The notes: generated by a model from the sequence alone, not told the origin. A stretch of DNA of 64,000 bases from Roseovarius sp. (GCF_030373445.1 NZ_JAUCYU010000004.1:1-64000), one strand, 5' to 3'. Positions 54,708 to 63,669 are shown, counted from the first letter of the stretch. Numbers and translations are program-made.

Positions 54708-56027
54708 ATGATTAAGCCCCTGGCACTAGACCGACCCGGCAATTTCATTGGGCGGTGGTGCGTGGTGCAGGTGACGGATAATCAGGCTGGGGGGGCAGGC
54801 ACCGCCAAGGCGGTGCGAAAGGTACTCGTTGTCGATGACAGTTCCTCGCAGCGACTGACCCTGTCGCGCATGCTACACGAGGCGGGCTATTCGGTGCGCG
54901 AAGCGGCCTCGGGCCGCGAGGCGCTTCGCATGTGTCGAACGGACCCGCCAGACCTCGTTTTCAGTGACTGGATGATGCCCGGTATGAACGGACTGGATTT
55001 TTGCCATGCCTTCCGACGGATGCCCCGCGACGGCTACGGTTACTTTATCCTGCTGACATCGAAGAGCGACAGGCAGGATATGGCCCGCGGCTTCGATGCC
55101 GGTGCCGATGATTTTCTGACCAAGCCGGTCAATGCGGCCGACCTTCGTGCCCGCATCACAGCGGCGGAACGGGTGCTCCGGATGGAGCGGGAGTTGACCG
55201 AGAAGAACCGGCTTGTTCGATCCACGCTAAGCGAGCTTCAGCAAATTCATGAGGCTATCAACGGCGACCTGATCGAGGCCCGCAAACTGCAACAGTCGCT
55301 TGTACGGGAACGGTATCGTGACTTTGGAAGCGCCGAAGTCTCTATGGTGCTGCATTCATGCGGCCATGTCGGGGGGGACCTTGTCGGCATGTTCCAGGTC
55401 AGCGAGTCACAGATCGGCGTTTATGGCATGGATGTATCGGGTCACGGCATCAGCTCGGCACTGATGACGGCGCGGCTCGCGGGTTACCTGTCTGCAACGA
55501 CGCCTGAGCAGAACATTGCGCTTTTCCCCGATGAGCAGGGTCGTTTCCACGCCCGTTGCCCCGGCCAAACGGCGTCCATACTCAATGAACTCATCCTTGG
55601 CGAGATCGAGACGGAGCATTACCTGACGCTTTTGCTGGCGCTCGTCGATCTCGGGTCTGGTGAGGTGACGTATGTTCAGGCCGGCCACCCCCCACCGTTG
55701 GTGCAGCGGGCTGATGGGACCACTGAGTTTGCGGGCGATGGCGGCATGCCCGTCGGTCTGCTGGGCCGCGCCACGTATCAGACCCGGAAAGTACATTTGA
55801 ACCCGGGCGATCGGTTGTTCATCTATTCGGACGGCATGATGGAATGCCACAAATCCAACGGTGACATGCTGGCCGAGACCGGCCTTGCAGATGTGATACA
55901 GGGATTACGTCAATCGCGCGGCGCCGATTGCCTTGAATCCCTCGTTTGGCAACTGGCCGAGATCACGGGTTCCGATCAGTTCGACGATGATGTCTCGGCT
56001 GTGCTGCTCGAGTTCAACGGGCGTTGA
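54708..56027 (+). CDS. Response regulator with PP2C (SpoIIE/RsbU-type) phosphatase output domain
   Basis: A 439-residue protein. The receiver (about 38-155) has VLVVDDSSSQRLTLSRML, the phosphoacceptor Asp in FSDWMMPGMNGLDF and Lys in FLTKPVNA. A coiled-coil linker (RMERELTEKNRLVRSTLSEL) leads to a SpoIIE phosphatase with VGGDLVGMF, YGMDVSGHGISSALMTARLA and the metal-binding FIYSDGMMECH and DDDVSAVLLEF. Such proteins dephosphorylate anti-sigma antagonists; none is encoded nearby. The N-terminal 35 residues are not conserved, so the true start may be downstream. Confidence 0.9.
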   Translation: MIKPLALDRPGNFIGRWCVVQVTDNQAGGAGTAKAVRKVLVVDDSSSQRLTLSRMLHEAGYSVREAASGREALRMCRTDPPDLVFSDWMMPGMNGLDFCHAFRRMPRDGYGYFILLTSKSDRQDMARGFDAGADDFLTKPVNAADLRARITAAERVLRMERELTEKNRLVRSTLSELQQIHEAINGDLIEARKLQQSLVRERYRDFGSAEVSMVLHSCGHVGGDLVGMFQVSESQIGVYGMDVSGHGISSALMTARLAGYLSATTPEQNIALFPDEQGRFHARCPGQTASILNELILGEIETEHYLTLLLALVDLGSGEVTYVQAGHPPPLVQRADGTTEFAGDGGMPVGLLGRATYQTRKVHLNPGDRLFIYSDGMMECHKSNGDMLAETGLADVIQGLRQSRGADCLESLVWQLAEITGSDQFDDDVSAVLLEFNGR

Positions 56028-56457
56028 GATATGTCCTGACGAAATGCCGGTCTCCGGAATTCCCGAGCGCTTCAGCGGCGAAGGCCGGGCTCGACCATAG
56101 GGCCGTGTGCCCCTCTTCCGTTGGCGCTCCGTGAGCTCGGACGGGACGTGCGGCATATATCAGGCAAAGCTTTTCTGCCCATTTGTCGTATTCCGGCATG
56201 TATACGAAACGCCGGAACGCCCCGACCCGTCTCGGTTCAGCGATGATCCAGCCAGTTTCCTCGTAAACTTCCCTGTGCAATGTGCGAAGCGGCGATTCGC
56301 CCGGGTCTATCCCGCCGCCGGGCAATTGCAATTCCGGTTCCGGCTCATGCTGAAGCGTCAGCAGGAGCTGCCCGTCCCTGGGAAGGATGGCATAAGCCCC
56401 CATGCGGTATGAGTAAGCAATGTCGCGGCGGGGCACCGGGCCAAATCTGGGGATCAT
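56014..56457 (-). CDS. Nudix hydrolase
   Basis: A 147-residue single-domain Nudix protein. The Nudix box GGGIDPGESPLRTLHREVYEETGW matches GX5EX7REUXEEXGU (quoted here by pattern: G..DPGE, then REVYEETG). It begins RRDIAYSYRMGAYAILPRDG, typical of small (d)NTP or diphosphate hydrolases. Substrate unknown. It overlaps the 3' end of the phosphatase gene by 14 bases and diverges from hslO. Confidence 0.87.
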   Translation of the reverse strand: MIPRFGPVPRRDIAYSYRMGAYAILPRDGQLLLTLQHEPEPELQLPGGGIDPGESPLRTLHREVYEETGWIIAEPRRVGAFRRFVYMPEYDKWAEKLCLIYAARPVRAHGAPTEEGHTALWSSPAFAAEALGNSGDRHFVRTYLNAR

Positions 56458-56467
56458 GCAGCCTCTC

Positions 56468-56497
56468 TTGGATCATCACTGGCGGTTCATATATAGT
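56468..56497 (+). promoter_or_regulatory. Promoter of hslO, sigma-70 or heat-shock type
   Basis: TTGGAT (56468-56473), 18 bases, TATAGT (56492-56497), 36 bases before the hslO ATG. Overlapping it, CTTGGAT-N12-TTCATAT resembles an RpoH promoter, which would suit a redox chaperone gene. Confidence 0.55.
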
Positions 56498-56533
56498 CGC
56501 GGTATGCCAATTTCCGCGGCTTAAGGAAACTCC

Positions 56534-57529
56534 ATGACACTTGGTCAGAAAATCGCGTGGGACGATACGATCCTGCCGTTCCAGCTCGATGCCTCCGATA
56601 TGCGCGGCCGGCTCGCTCGGCTTGACGGTGTCCTTGACGGTATCCTGCGTCAGCACGACTATCCGCCCGCTGTCGAGGCGCTTGTGGCCGAGATGGCGCT
56701 GCTGACCGCGCTCATCGGACAGACCATCAAGCTGCGGTGGAAACTTTCGCTTCAAGTTCAGACAGACGGCCCGGTTCGCATGATCGCGACTGATTATTAT
56801 GCGCCGCAGGATGAGGGCGAAATGGCGCGCATACGTGCGTATGCCGCCTTCGACCGAGATCGCGTAACTGACGAACGACCATTCGACCAGCTCGGCAAGG
56901 GGTATTTTTCCGTCGTCATCGATCAGGGCGCTGGGTCCGATCCGTATCAGGGGATCACGCCGATCGCCGGCGGCAGCCTGAGCGCCTGTGCCGAGGCTTA
57001 TTTCGCGCAGTCCGAACAGTTGCCGACACGCTTCGAACTAAGCTTCGGGAAATCGACCGAGCGTGGTGAATCCGAACACTGGCGCGCCGGGGGCATCATG
57101 GTACAGCACATGCCCAAGGCCTCTCCCGGCATAACGGGTGGCGGCACGGGCGAAGGGGGCCTTCTGGTTGCGGATGACGTGGTCGGCGAGGATGGCGAAG
57201 AAAACTGGAACCGGGTCAACATCCTGCTCGATACCGTCGAGGCGCTGGAGTTGATCGGTCCATCGGTCGCACCGGCCGATCTTCTCGTGCGACTGTTCCA
57301 CGAGGAAGCTCCTCGTGCCTACGAGTTTCAGCCGGTTCGCTTTGGGTGTACGTGCTCGGAAGACCGCGTGCGGCAAAGCCTGTCGATCTATTCTGTCCGC
57401 GATATCGAAACCATGACGACCGAGGAAGGGATCGTGACCGCAGACTGTCAGTTCTGCGGCGCCCATTACAGGCTCGACCCGGCGACGCTCGGGTTCGACG
57501 CGCCCGACAAGCCAAATGACGATGAGTGA
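56534..57529 (+). CDS. hslO: Redox-regulated chaperone Hsp33
   Basis: A 331-residue holdase switched on by oxidation. The zinc-binding cysteines are in RFGCTCSEDRVRQSL (CxC) and TADCQFCGAHYRLDP (CxxC) near the C-terminus; the N-terminal substrate-binding part has VAEMALLTALIGQTIKLRWK. Zn2+ is released when these form disulfides, exposing the chaperone surface. It overlaps the following Nudix gene by 14 bases. Length is at the long end for the family, with a Gly-rich insert (ITGGGTGEGGLL). Confidence 0.96.
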   Translation: MTLGQKIAWDDTILPFQLDASDMRGRLARLDGVLDGILRQHDYPPAVEALVAEMALLTALIGQTIKLRWKLSLQVQTDGPVRMIATDYYAPQDEGEMARIRAYAAFDRDRVTDERPFDQLGKGYFSVVIDQGAGSDPYQGITPIAGGSLSACAEAYFAQSEQLPTRFELSFGKSTERGESEHWRAGGIMVQHMPKASPGITGGGTGEGGLLVADDVVGEDGEENWNRVNILLDTVEALELIGPSVAPADLLVRLFHEEAPRAYEFQPVRFGCTCSEDRVRQSLSIYSVRDIETMTTEEGIVTADCQFCGAHYRLDPATLGFDAPDKPNDDE

Positions 57530-58121
57530 CGCAGCCGGCCGGCTGCGAATTGCCGTCTCCCAGGCTCGTGCGCCGTCTTCCGACTATGATCTGAATCCGG
57601 ATACCGTTCTCCCGGAGGGACGAAGTCTTCGCCCGGCGGGCGTGCTCGTACCCGTTCTGACGCAGGGTGAAACATCGCGATTGTACCTCACGAAGCGGTC
57701 ATCGGCGCTAAAGCATCACCCCGGCCAGATCGCGTTCCCGGGTGGCAAGCAGGACGAGAGCGACGCCGATATCACGGCGGCCGCCCTCCGCGAGGCGCAC
57801 GAGGAGATCGGCCTCGCACCGGAGAATGTCGAGGTTCTCGGCCTCATGCCAGCCCATGAAACGGTAACCGGCTTTTGGGTGACGCCAGTCATCGCGCTAG
57901 TCCGGGAACCGTTCACACCGGTCCCGGAGCTTGGCGAGGTCGAGGAGGTGTTCGATGTGCCGCTCGAACATGTCCTGACGCCGGCAAACTTCACCGTGCA
58001 GTCACGCCGTTGGCGGGGGAGCCGAAGGCACTACTATACGGTTCCTTTCGGTCCATACTATATCTGGGGGGCGACGGCGCGTATCCTGCGGTCCATGGCT
58101 GACGCGCTTGAAAGTAGATGA
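57516..58121 (+). CDS. Nudix hydrolase, CoA pyrophosphatase (NudL) type
   Basis: A 201-residue Nudix protein with the CoA-pyrophosphatase signature upstream of the box: LYLTKRSSALKHHPGQIAFP followed by GGKQDESD. The Nudix residues REAHEEIGL come next. This subfamily cleaves CoA into 4'-phosphopantetheine and 3',5'-ADP. Two ATGs (57516 and 57522) are possible inside hslO. The gene also overlaps cca by 4 bases, so hslO, this gene and cca form a chain. Confidence 0.9.
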   Translation: MTMSDAAGRLRIAVSQARAPSSDYDLNPDTVLPEGRSLRPAGVLVPVLTQGETSRLYLTKRSSALKHHPGQIAFPGGKQDESDADITAAALREAHEEIGLAPENVEVLGLMPAHETVTGFWVTPVIALVREPFTPVPELGEVEEVFDVPLEHVLTPANFTVQSRRWRGSRRHYYTVPFGPYYIWGATARILRSMADALESR

Positions 58122-59272
58122 AGCTTACCGGAGACTGGATCAGGAAAGCGCCAACGCAGTCCGTCTGCCGCTTACTTGAAAGCGCCGGCTTCCAGGCGCT
58201 ATTCGTCGGAGGCTGTGTACGGGACGATCTTCTCGGTGTGCCGGTACGCGACATCGACATCGCCACCGATGCCCGTCCGGACCGTGTAATTGCGCTGGCA
58301 AAAGCGGCCGGCCTGAAGGCGGTTCCCACTGGATTGGAACATGGTACGATCACCGTCGTCGCAAATGGTGTCCCCCATGAGGTTACGACGTTCCGCAAGG
58401 ATGTCGAAACCGATGGCCGCCGCGCCACGGTGGCCTTTTCTGACGATGTGGAGGAAGACGCGCATCGCCGCGATTTCACGATGAACGCCCTCTACGCGCG
58501 GTCGGATGGCGAACTGATCGACCCCCTCAATGGTCTTCCCGACCTGGAGTCGCGCCATGTCCGATTCATCGAGGATCCGGAGCAGCGGATCCGTGAAGAT
58601 TACCTGCGCATTCTTCGCTTCTTTCGGTTTCACGCCTGGTACGGCTCGGGAGGTCTGGACACGGACGGTCTTGCCGCATGTGCCAAGCTGGCGGAGGGTA
58701 TCCAGACTCTGTCGAAGGAACGGGTCGGATCGGAAGTTCTGAAACTTCTCGCGGCGCCGGAGCCTGCGGCGGCCGTGGCATCGATGCGCTGTGCCGGCAT
58801 CCTGAGACATATCCTGCCCGGTGCGGATGACAGCCTTCTGGGGCCGCTCGTTCATCTTGAACAGTCGCTTTCGGTTCCGGTGGATCCTGTCCGCAGGCTG
58901 GCTGCCCTTGGCGGATCGGATCAGGCCGAGCATCTCCGTTTGAGCCGGTCCCAAACGAAACAGCTTGCCCAGATCCTGCGTGGCCTGACGGCCGCGTCCG
59001 GTGCCGGAGAGATCGGGTACAGGTTCGGCAAGGAGGCCGGGGTCGACATCTTGTTGCTGAGATCAGCGGCAGAGAACCGTGAACCCTCCGAGATCGAACT
59101 GGAAACAATCGCGCAGGGCGCCTCGGCCGATTTCCCGGTATCCGCGGCTGACCTCATGCCAGCGTATCAGGGCCCGGCCCTCGGCGAAAAGCTGAGCGAA
59201 CTGGAGAGGAAATGGATCGAGTCCGGCTTCACGCTCGGCCGCCAGGACCTGCTTGGTTCCGACCTGTCATAG
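58118..59272 (+). CDS. cca: CCA tRNA nucleotidyltransferase (class II poly(A) polymerase/CCA family)
   Basis: A 384-residue nucleotidyltransferase. The catalytic motif FVGGCVRDDLLGVPVRDIDI with the DxD carboxylates is at about residues 29-48; VTTFRKDVETDGRRA, DFTMNALYARSDGELIDP and the RNA-binding RILRFFRFHAWYG follow. It adds or repairs the CCA end of tRNAs; a poly(A) polymerase activity (PcnB) cannot be excluded from sequence, but this is the only such gene in the window and length suits CCA enzymes of alphaproteobacteria. Confidence 0.92.
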   Translation: MKLTGDWIRKAPTQSVCRLLESAGFQALFVGGCVRDDLLGVPVRDIDIATDARPDRVIALAKAAGLKAVPTGLEHGTITVVANGVPHEVTTFRKDVETDGRRATVAFSDDVEEDAHRRDFTMNALYARSDGELIDPLNGLPDLESRHVRFIEDPEQRIREDYLRILRFFRFHAWYGSGGLDTDGLAACAKLAEGIQTLSKERVGSEVLKLLAAPEPAAAVASMRCAGILRHILPGADDSLLGPLVHLEQSLSVPVDPVRRLAALGGSDQAEHLRLSRSQTKQLAQILRGLTAASGAGEIGYRFGKEAGVDILLLRSAAENREPSEIELETIAQGASADFPVSAADLMPAYQGPALGEKLSELERKWIESGFTLGRQDLLGSDLS

Positions 59273-59281
59273 AGACTTCAA

Positions 59282-59311
59282 TTGACAATCTGATCAAGAA
59301 CGGGCCATCGT
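59282..59311 (+). promoter_or_regulatory. Promoter candidate for the ABC exporter
   Basis: A perfect -35 TTGACA (59282-59287); the best -10, CATCGT at 59306-59311, is 18 bases on and weak. It lies 163 bases before the ABC transporter start, upstream of a short leader ORF. Confidence 0.4.
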
Positions 59312-59339
59312 CGCAGGACTGACGAAGGAGGGACGCAAT

Positions 59340-59366
59340 ATGTATCGCGGGATCTGGCTAAGCTAA
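59340..59366 (+). CDS. Possible 8-codon leader peptide MYRGIWLS
   Basis: An ATG with a near-perfect ribosome binding site (AAGGAGGG at 59325-59332, 7 bases before) opens a frame of 8 codons ending in TAA. It contains one Trp. The ABC exporter starts 79 bases after its stop, and a perfect 6-bp hairpin (59396-59411) lies between. It could be a regulatory leader or upstream ORF. Its coding status rests only on the ribosome binding site. Confidence 0.4.
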   Translation: MYRGIWLS

Positions 59367-59395
59367 GCCCATAATCCGCCCCATGTGATACCGCA

Positions 59396-59411
59396 CGCGG
59401 CTTGAGCCGCG
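59396..59411 (+). promoter_or_regulatory. Small perfect hairpin in the ABC exporter leader
   Basis: CGCGGC-TTGA-GCCGCG, a 6-bp stem with a 4-base loop, 34 bases before the exporter ATG and 30 bases after the leader peptide stop. No T-run follows, so it is not a terminator by itself. Confidence 0.4.
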
Positions 59412-59444
59412 CTGCCTTTGCGCCCCCCACCAGGATGCCGTTCC

Positions 59445-61310
59445 ATGTTCAAGTTTTTCGAGAATCTCGTCGATCCGTATTGTGAGTATTCGGAAACCGA
59501 TACACCTCCCACCCGTCTCTGGCCATTCATGCGTGACTACATGAGACCATTTCGACGGGTGTTCTGGGTGACCGCGATATTCTCGGTACTCGTTGCAAGT
59601 ATTGAACTCTGGCTGATCTATTACATGGGTCAGCTGGTAGACCGCCTTTCGGGCGAGCCGGAAGCCGTGTGGCAGCAATACGGCCTCGAATTGATCGTCG
59701 TGGCCCTTTTCATTCTGATCCTGCGGCCCCTGGTCCAGGCAATCGACGTGCTGTTGCTCAACAACACGATCATCCCGAACTTCGGCACCCTGATCCGCTG
59801 GCGCTCGCACAAGCACGTATTGCGGCAATCGGTGGGCTGGTTCGAGAACGACTTCGCGGGTCGTATCGCCAACCGGATCATGCAGACCCCGCCCGCGGCG
59901 GGTGAGGCCGTGTTCCAGGTGTTTGACGCGATCACCTTCGCGCTGGCCTACGTGGTTGGCGCCGCGCTGATGCTGTCAGATGCCGACCCGCGGCTGGCGA
60001 TCCCGATGGTCATCTGGCTGGTGCTCTACGCCATCCTCGTTCGCTGGGTCATGCAGCGCGTGGGACCGGCGTCGAAAGCAGCGTCGGACGCCCGCTCTCA
60101 GGTGACCGGGCGCGTGGTGGATGCCTATACCAACATTCACTCGGTCAAGCTTTTCGCGCACCATCAGCGTGAACTTGAATACGCCAAAGAAGCCATCGAA
60201 AATACACGCACCACCTTCCGGGCCGAGATGCGCATCTACACCATAATGGACGTGGCACTGGTGATCCTGAACGGGCTGCTGATCGTGGGTGTTGTCGGCT
60301 GGGCCATGCTGCTCTGGATGCAAGGCAGCGCGACCGTGGGTGCCGTGGCGGCGGCCACTGCGCTGACCCTACGGCTCAACGCCATGACCGGCTGGATCAT
60401 GTGGGCGCTCACGACGTTCTTCCGCCAGCTCGGTGTCGTCGCCGAAGGAATGGAGACGATCGCCCAACCCATCGACCTTGTCGACGAGCCGAATGCCAAA
60501 CCCCTGAAGATGACGGATGGCCGGATCGATATTCAGGCGGTATCTCACCATTACGGGCGCGGCGCCGGCGGGCTGGACCGGGTCAGCCTGACCATCGAAC
60601 CGGGCGAAAAAATCGGCCTGATCGGGCGATCGGGGGCCGGGAAATCGACGCTCGTCAAGTTGCTCCTGCGTTTCTACGATGCCGAAGACGGGCGCATCCT
60701 GATTGACGGGCAGAATATTTCCCAGGTCCAACAGGACAGCCTACGTGACCATGTGGGTATGGTACAGCAGGACAGTGCGCTTCTGCACCGTTCGGTGCGC
60801 GACAACATTCTCTATGGCAAGCCGGATGCGGGCGAGGAAGAAATGCTGGAAGCCGCTCGCAAGGCCGAAGCGCATGAGTTCATCCTTGACCTGCAAGATC
60901 CACAGGGTCGCACCGGTTATGATGCGCATGTCGGTGAACGTGGCGTGAAGCTCTCCGGCGGACAACGCCAGCGGATCACGCTGGCAAGGGTCATCCTGAA
61001 GGACGCGCCGATTCTGTTGCTCGACGAGGCCACCAGCGCGCTCGACAGCGAGGTCGAGGCGGCGATTCAGCAAACCCTTTACGGGATGATGGAGGGCAAG
61101 ACGGTTATTGCCATTGCCCACCGACTGTCGACGATCGCCCAGATGGATCGTATCATCGTGCTGGAACAGGGTCGCATTTTCGAGGAAGGAACCCACTCCG
61201 AATTGCTTCAAAAGGGCGGTCTCTACGCCCGCTTCTGGGAGCGTCAGTCGGGCGGATTCCTGAACGCCGATGTCGACGGCGACGACGAGACCGAGACCGC
61301 GGCGGAGTAA
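59445..61310 (+). CDS. ABC exporter, fused membrane and ATPase domains (multidrug/lipid type)
   Basis: A 621-residue half-transporter. Six membrane segments occupy about residues 30-330 (e.g. VFWVTAIFSVLVASIELWLI). The ATPase domain has Walker A GLIGRSGAGKSTLVKLLLRF, signature LSGGQRQRITLARVI, Walker B APILLLDEATSALDSEVEAA and the H-loop IAHRLSTIAQM. It should act as a homodimer exporting a lipid, drug or peptide; the substrate is unknown. ATG 59445 begins the conserved start MFKFFENLVDPYCEY. The tRNA/rRNA methyltransferase gene follows after 3 bases. Confidence 0.92.
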   Translation: MFKFFENLVDPYCEYSETDTPPTRLWPFMRDYMRPFRRVFWVTAIFSVLVASIELWLIYYMGQLVDRLSGEPEAVWQQYGLELIVVALFILILRPLVQAIDVLLLNNTIIPNFGTLIRWRSHKHVLRQSVGWFENDFAGRIANRIMQTPPAAGEAVFQVFDAITFALAYVVGAALMLSDADPRLAIPMVIWLVLYAILVRWVMQRVGPASKAASDARSQVTGRVVDAYTNIHSVKLFAHHQRELEYAKEAIENTRTTFRAEMRIYTIMDVALVILNGLLIVGVVGWAMLLWMQGSATVGAVAAATALTLRLNAMTGWIMWALTTFFRQLGVVAEGMETIAQPIDLVDEPNAKPLKMTDGRIDIQAVSHHYGRGAGGLDRVSLTIEPGEKIGLIGRSGAGKSTLVKLLLRFYDAEDGRILIDGQNISQVQQDSLRDHVGMVQQDSALLHRSVRDNILYGKPDAGEEEMLEAARKAEAHEFILDLQDPQGRTGYDAHVGERGVKLSGGQRQRITLARVILKDAPILLLDEATSALDSEVEAAIQQTLYGMMEGKTVIAIAHRLSTIAQMDRIIVLEQGRIFEEGTHSELLQKGGLYARFWERQSGGFLNADVDGDDETETAAE

Positions 61311-61313
61311 CGA

Positions 61314-62537
61314 TTGACCGACTACAGGATCAGGAGGTTGGGTCATCTTGGCGACGGGATCGCCGAAGGTCCGGTCTATGTGCCGGGCGCCCTGCCGGGT
61401 GAGGTTGTGACCGGCATCCCGGACGGTGACCACCTCAAGGACGTTCGCATTGTCACGCCGTCATCCGACCGCGTCGCGCCGCCCTGTCGTCACTTCAAAT
61501 CCTGTGGCGGCTGCCAGATGCAGCACCTGTCAGATTCGGCCCTGGCTGACTGGAAGATCGATATCGTCAGAACGGCCCTGCAGGCACAGGGCCTTCAGAC
61601 GGATTTCCTGCCCATCCATACGTCGCCGCCAAACTCACGGCGCAGGGCCACCTTCGCGGCGCGCCGAACGAAGAAAGGAGCCATGGCGGGGTTTTACGGC
61701 AAGCGGTCCGATGCAATTGTCGAAATCCCGGATTGCCGCCTACTTCATCCGCGCCTGATGGCGGCATTGCCGGTGGCCGAGAAGCTGGCCGAGACTGGTG
61801 CAAGCCGCAAGACCGCATTGCGCGTGGCGGCAACGCTGTCCGAACCGGGCCTGGACATAGCGGTCACCGAGGGCAAGCCGCTGGACGGGCCGTTGCGAAT
61901 GGCATTGGCGGAGCTTTGCCAGGCATTTGACCTTGCGAGGCTGAGCTGGGACGGGGAAACGATTGCCACTCGCCTGCCACCGGAGCAGCGGATTGACGGT
62001 ATTTCGGTGGTGCCGCCAGCAGGCGCCTTTTTGCAGGCCACGAAACAAGGCGAAGAGACGCTTCGGACCGACGTGCTCGGCATTGTCGACGGGGCGTCTT
62101 CCATCATCGATCTGTTTGCAGGCTGCGGCACCTTTTCTCTTCCGGCGGCGCGAAAGGCGGCGGTCCACGCCGTGGAAGGCGATCCTGCGATGACAGTTGC
62201 CCTCGACGCGGGGTGGCGACGTGCGAAGGGCCTCCGGAAAGTCACGACGGAAACCCGCGACCTGTTCCGCCAGCCACTTCAAGCTGAAGAGCTTTCTGGC
62301 TTCGACGCGGCCATCATCGACCCGCCTCGCGCGGGTGCCGAGGCTCAAATTGCGCAACTTGCGCAATCCGGCCTTCCGGTGATCGCACATGTATCCTGCA
62401 ATCCGGTCACCTTCGCCCGTGACGCAGCCTTGCTGGTGCGCCACGGCTATGACTTGACCCACTTGCGAGTCGTGGACCAGTTCCGCTGGTCCGTGCATGT
62501 CGAGCTTGTTGCAAAATTCCGGAAAAACGCCTCGTAA
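61314..62537 (+). CDS. RumA/TrmA-family 23S rRNA or tRNA uridine C5-methyltransferase
   Basis: A 407-residue methyltransferase starting with TTG (MTDYRIRRLGHLGDGIAEGP), with a short TRAM-like N-terminus. Four Fe-S ligand cysteines are likely: PPCRHFKSCGGCQMQH plus IPDCRLLHP. The SAM loop is IDLFAGCGTFSLPAARKAAV; DPPRAGAEAQI and the catalytic Cys in IAHVSCNPVTFARDA complete it. RlmC, RlmD and TrmA cannot be separated safely. It is encoded 3 bases after the ABC exporter. Confidence 0.9.
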   Translation: MTDYRIRRLGHLGDGIAEGPVYVPGALPGEVVTGIPDGDHLKDVRIVTPSSDRVAPPCRHFKSCGGCQMQHLSDSALADWKIDIVRTALQAQGLQTDFLPIHTSPPNSRRRATFAARRTKKGAMAGFYGKRSDAIVEIPDCRLLHPRLMAALPVAEKLAETGASRKTALRVAATLSEPGLDIAVTEGKPLDGPLRMALAELCQAFDLARLSWDGETIATRLPPEQRIDGISVVPPAGAFLQATKQGEETLRTDVLGIVDGASSIIDLFAGCGTFSLPAARKAAVHAVEGDPAMTVALDAGWRRAKGLRKVTTETRDLFRQPLQAEELSGFDAAIIDPPRAGAEAQIAQLAQSGLPVIAHVSCNPVTFARDAALLVRHGYDLTHLRVVDQFRWSVHVELVAKFRKNAS

Positions 62538-62616
62538 TGCTGCGCATTTTCCTTGGCCCAACCTCGCGAAATTCTGTAAAATGCGCCGCATCAGGGCAAG
62601 GAAATCGAGACAGGCC

Positions 62617-63114
62617 ATGAAGGCGATCAAACTGATAACCGTGATCCTGCTGGCGGTCGGGCTGGCAGGGTGCGGATCGAAGTTCAAAAAATACAACGGG
62701 CCAGAGGTGACTCAGGTCATCGTGCAGAAGGACGAGCGACGGCTATACCTGATGCATCATAACCGCGTGCTCAAGACTTATCCGGTTGAGCTGGGCTTTG
62801 CCCCTCGCGGCCACAAGCAGTTCGAGGGCGACGGCAAGACGCCCGAGGGGTATTACTACATCGACAGACGTAATCCGAACAGCAAGTTCCACCTGTCGAT
62901 CGGCATCTCATATCCCAACCCAACTGACCGGGCTTTTGCAGAGGCCAATGAAAAGAGGCCAGGCGGGGACATCTTCATTCACGGACGGCCGAACGCCAAC
63001 CCTCGCGACAAGCGTAAGGATTGGACAGAGGGCTGCATCTCTCTGAAGAACCGTCACATGGAATGGGTCTATGCGATGGTCAACAACGGGACGCCGATCA
63101 TCCTGACGCCCTGA
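62617..63114 (+). CDS. L,D-transpeptidase lipoprotein (YkuD family)
   Basis: A 165-residue lipoprotein. The lipobox is VILLAVGLAGCGS, with the acylated Cys near residue 20. The YkuD active site appears as GDIFIHGRPNANPRDKRKDW then TEGCISLKN, with the catalytic Cys and His. Such enzymes make 3-3 crosslinks in peptidoglycan or attach proteins to it. ATG 62617 is chosen because the signal peptide begins there; the frame is open upstream. It converges with the CAP-domain gene (12-base gap). Confidence 0.9.
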   Translation: MKAIKLITVILLAVGLAGCGSKFKKYNGPEVTQVIVQKDERRLYLMHHNRVLKTYPVELGFAPRGHKQFEGDGKTPEGYYYIDRRNPNSKFHLSIGISYPNPTDRAFAEANEKRPGGDIFIHGRPNANPRDKRKDWTEGCISLKNRHMEWVYAMVNNGTPIILTP

Positions 63115-63126
63115 CAGGCGTCAGCA

Positions 63127-63669
63127 TCAGGAGGTCGTACCGGCCGGGGCAGTGCCGCGGCCGGTCACAAGCGTCCACCAGATCTTGCCATTGGCTTCCT
63201 GCTCCCACGCGAAACCCATTTCGGTGGCTTCCTTCGACAGGATCGTCCGGCGCGTGTTCTCGTTTTCCATCCACGCGGCCAGCGTTTCCAGTTCGTCTTC
63301 GTAGGTTTCGGAGATGTTCTCGCCGATGAGCGACCCGCCGTAGCCAACGCGGCGCACCCGGTCGATCGGTGAAGAGCCATCAGAACCGAAATGCCAGGGC
63401 CGGTTTTGCAGGGACATGTCTCGAGAATGGGTAGCGGCGGCTGCGTTCAGCCGGGAATCAAGCGTCAGGGGCGCCGCGCCGGCAGCCTGCCGCAGGGCGT
63501 TGACCGAATCCAGCATCCTGTACTGGATCGTTGATGTCTCGCTGGGGCTGATACGGTGAATGCGGGTGCTGCTGCTGCCGTCCGTGCCCGCTGGCGGCCC
63601 GGTCATGGTGCTGCTGCATGCGGAAAGCAGAACAAGTGTCGAAAACAGAAGTCCGATGATACGCGCCAT
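63127..63669 (-). CDS. CAP-domain (SCP/PR-1) lipoprotein
   Basis: A 180-residue lipoprotein with lipobox LLFSTLVLLSACSS. The CAP fold is recognised from MLDSVNALRQAAGAAPLTLD, AAAATHSRDMSLQNRPWHFG, GENISETYEDELETLAAWME and the final WWTLVTGRG. CAP proteins are extracytoplasmic; their bacterial role is poorly known, some bind lipids or peptidoglycan. Two potential active-site His residues are kept. It diverges from the last gene of the window. Confidence 0.88.
   Translation of the reverse strand: MARIIGLLFSTLVLLSACSSTMTGPPAGTDGSSSTRIHRISPSETSTIQYRMLDSVNALRQAAGAAPLTLDSRLNAAAATHSRDMSLQNRPWHFGSDGSSPIDRVRRVGYGGSLIGENISETYEDELETLAAWMENENTRRTILSKEATEMGFAWEQEANGKIWWTLVTGRGTAPAGTTS

Noticed and set aside
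54696..54711. Third parS-like sequence (TGTTTCACGGATGATT)
   Set aside because: Only the left half matches; the right half lacks GTGAAACA, so ParB binding is unlikely.
59282..59297. FNR/CRP-type palindrome TTGAC-N6-ATCAA
   Set aside because: The spacing is 6 where these regulators need 4; the TTGACA is better explained as a -35 element.
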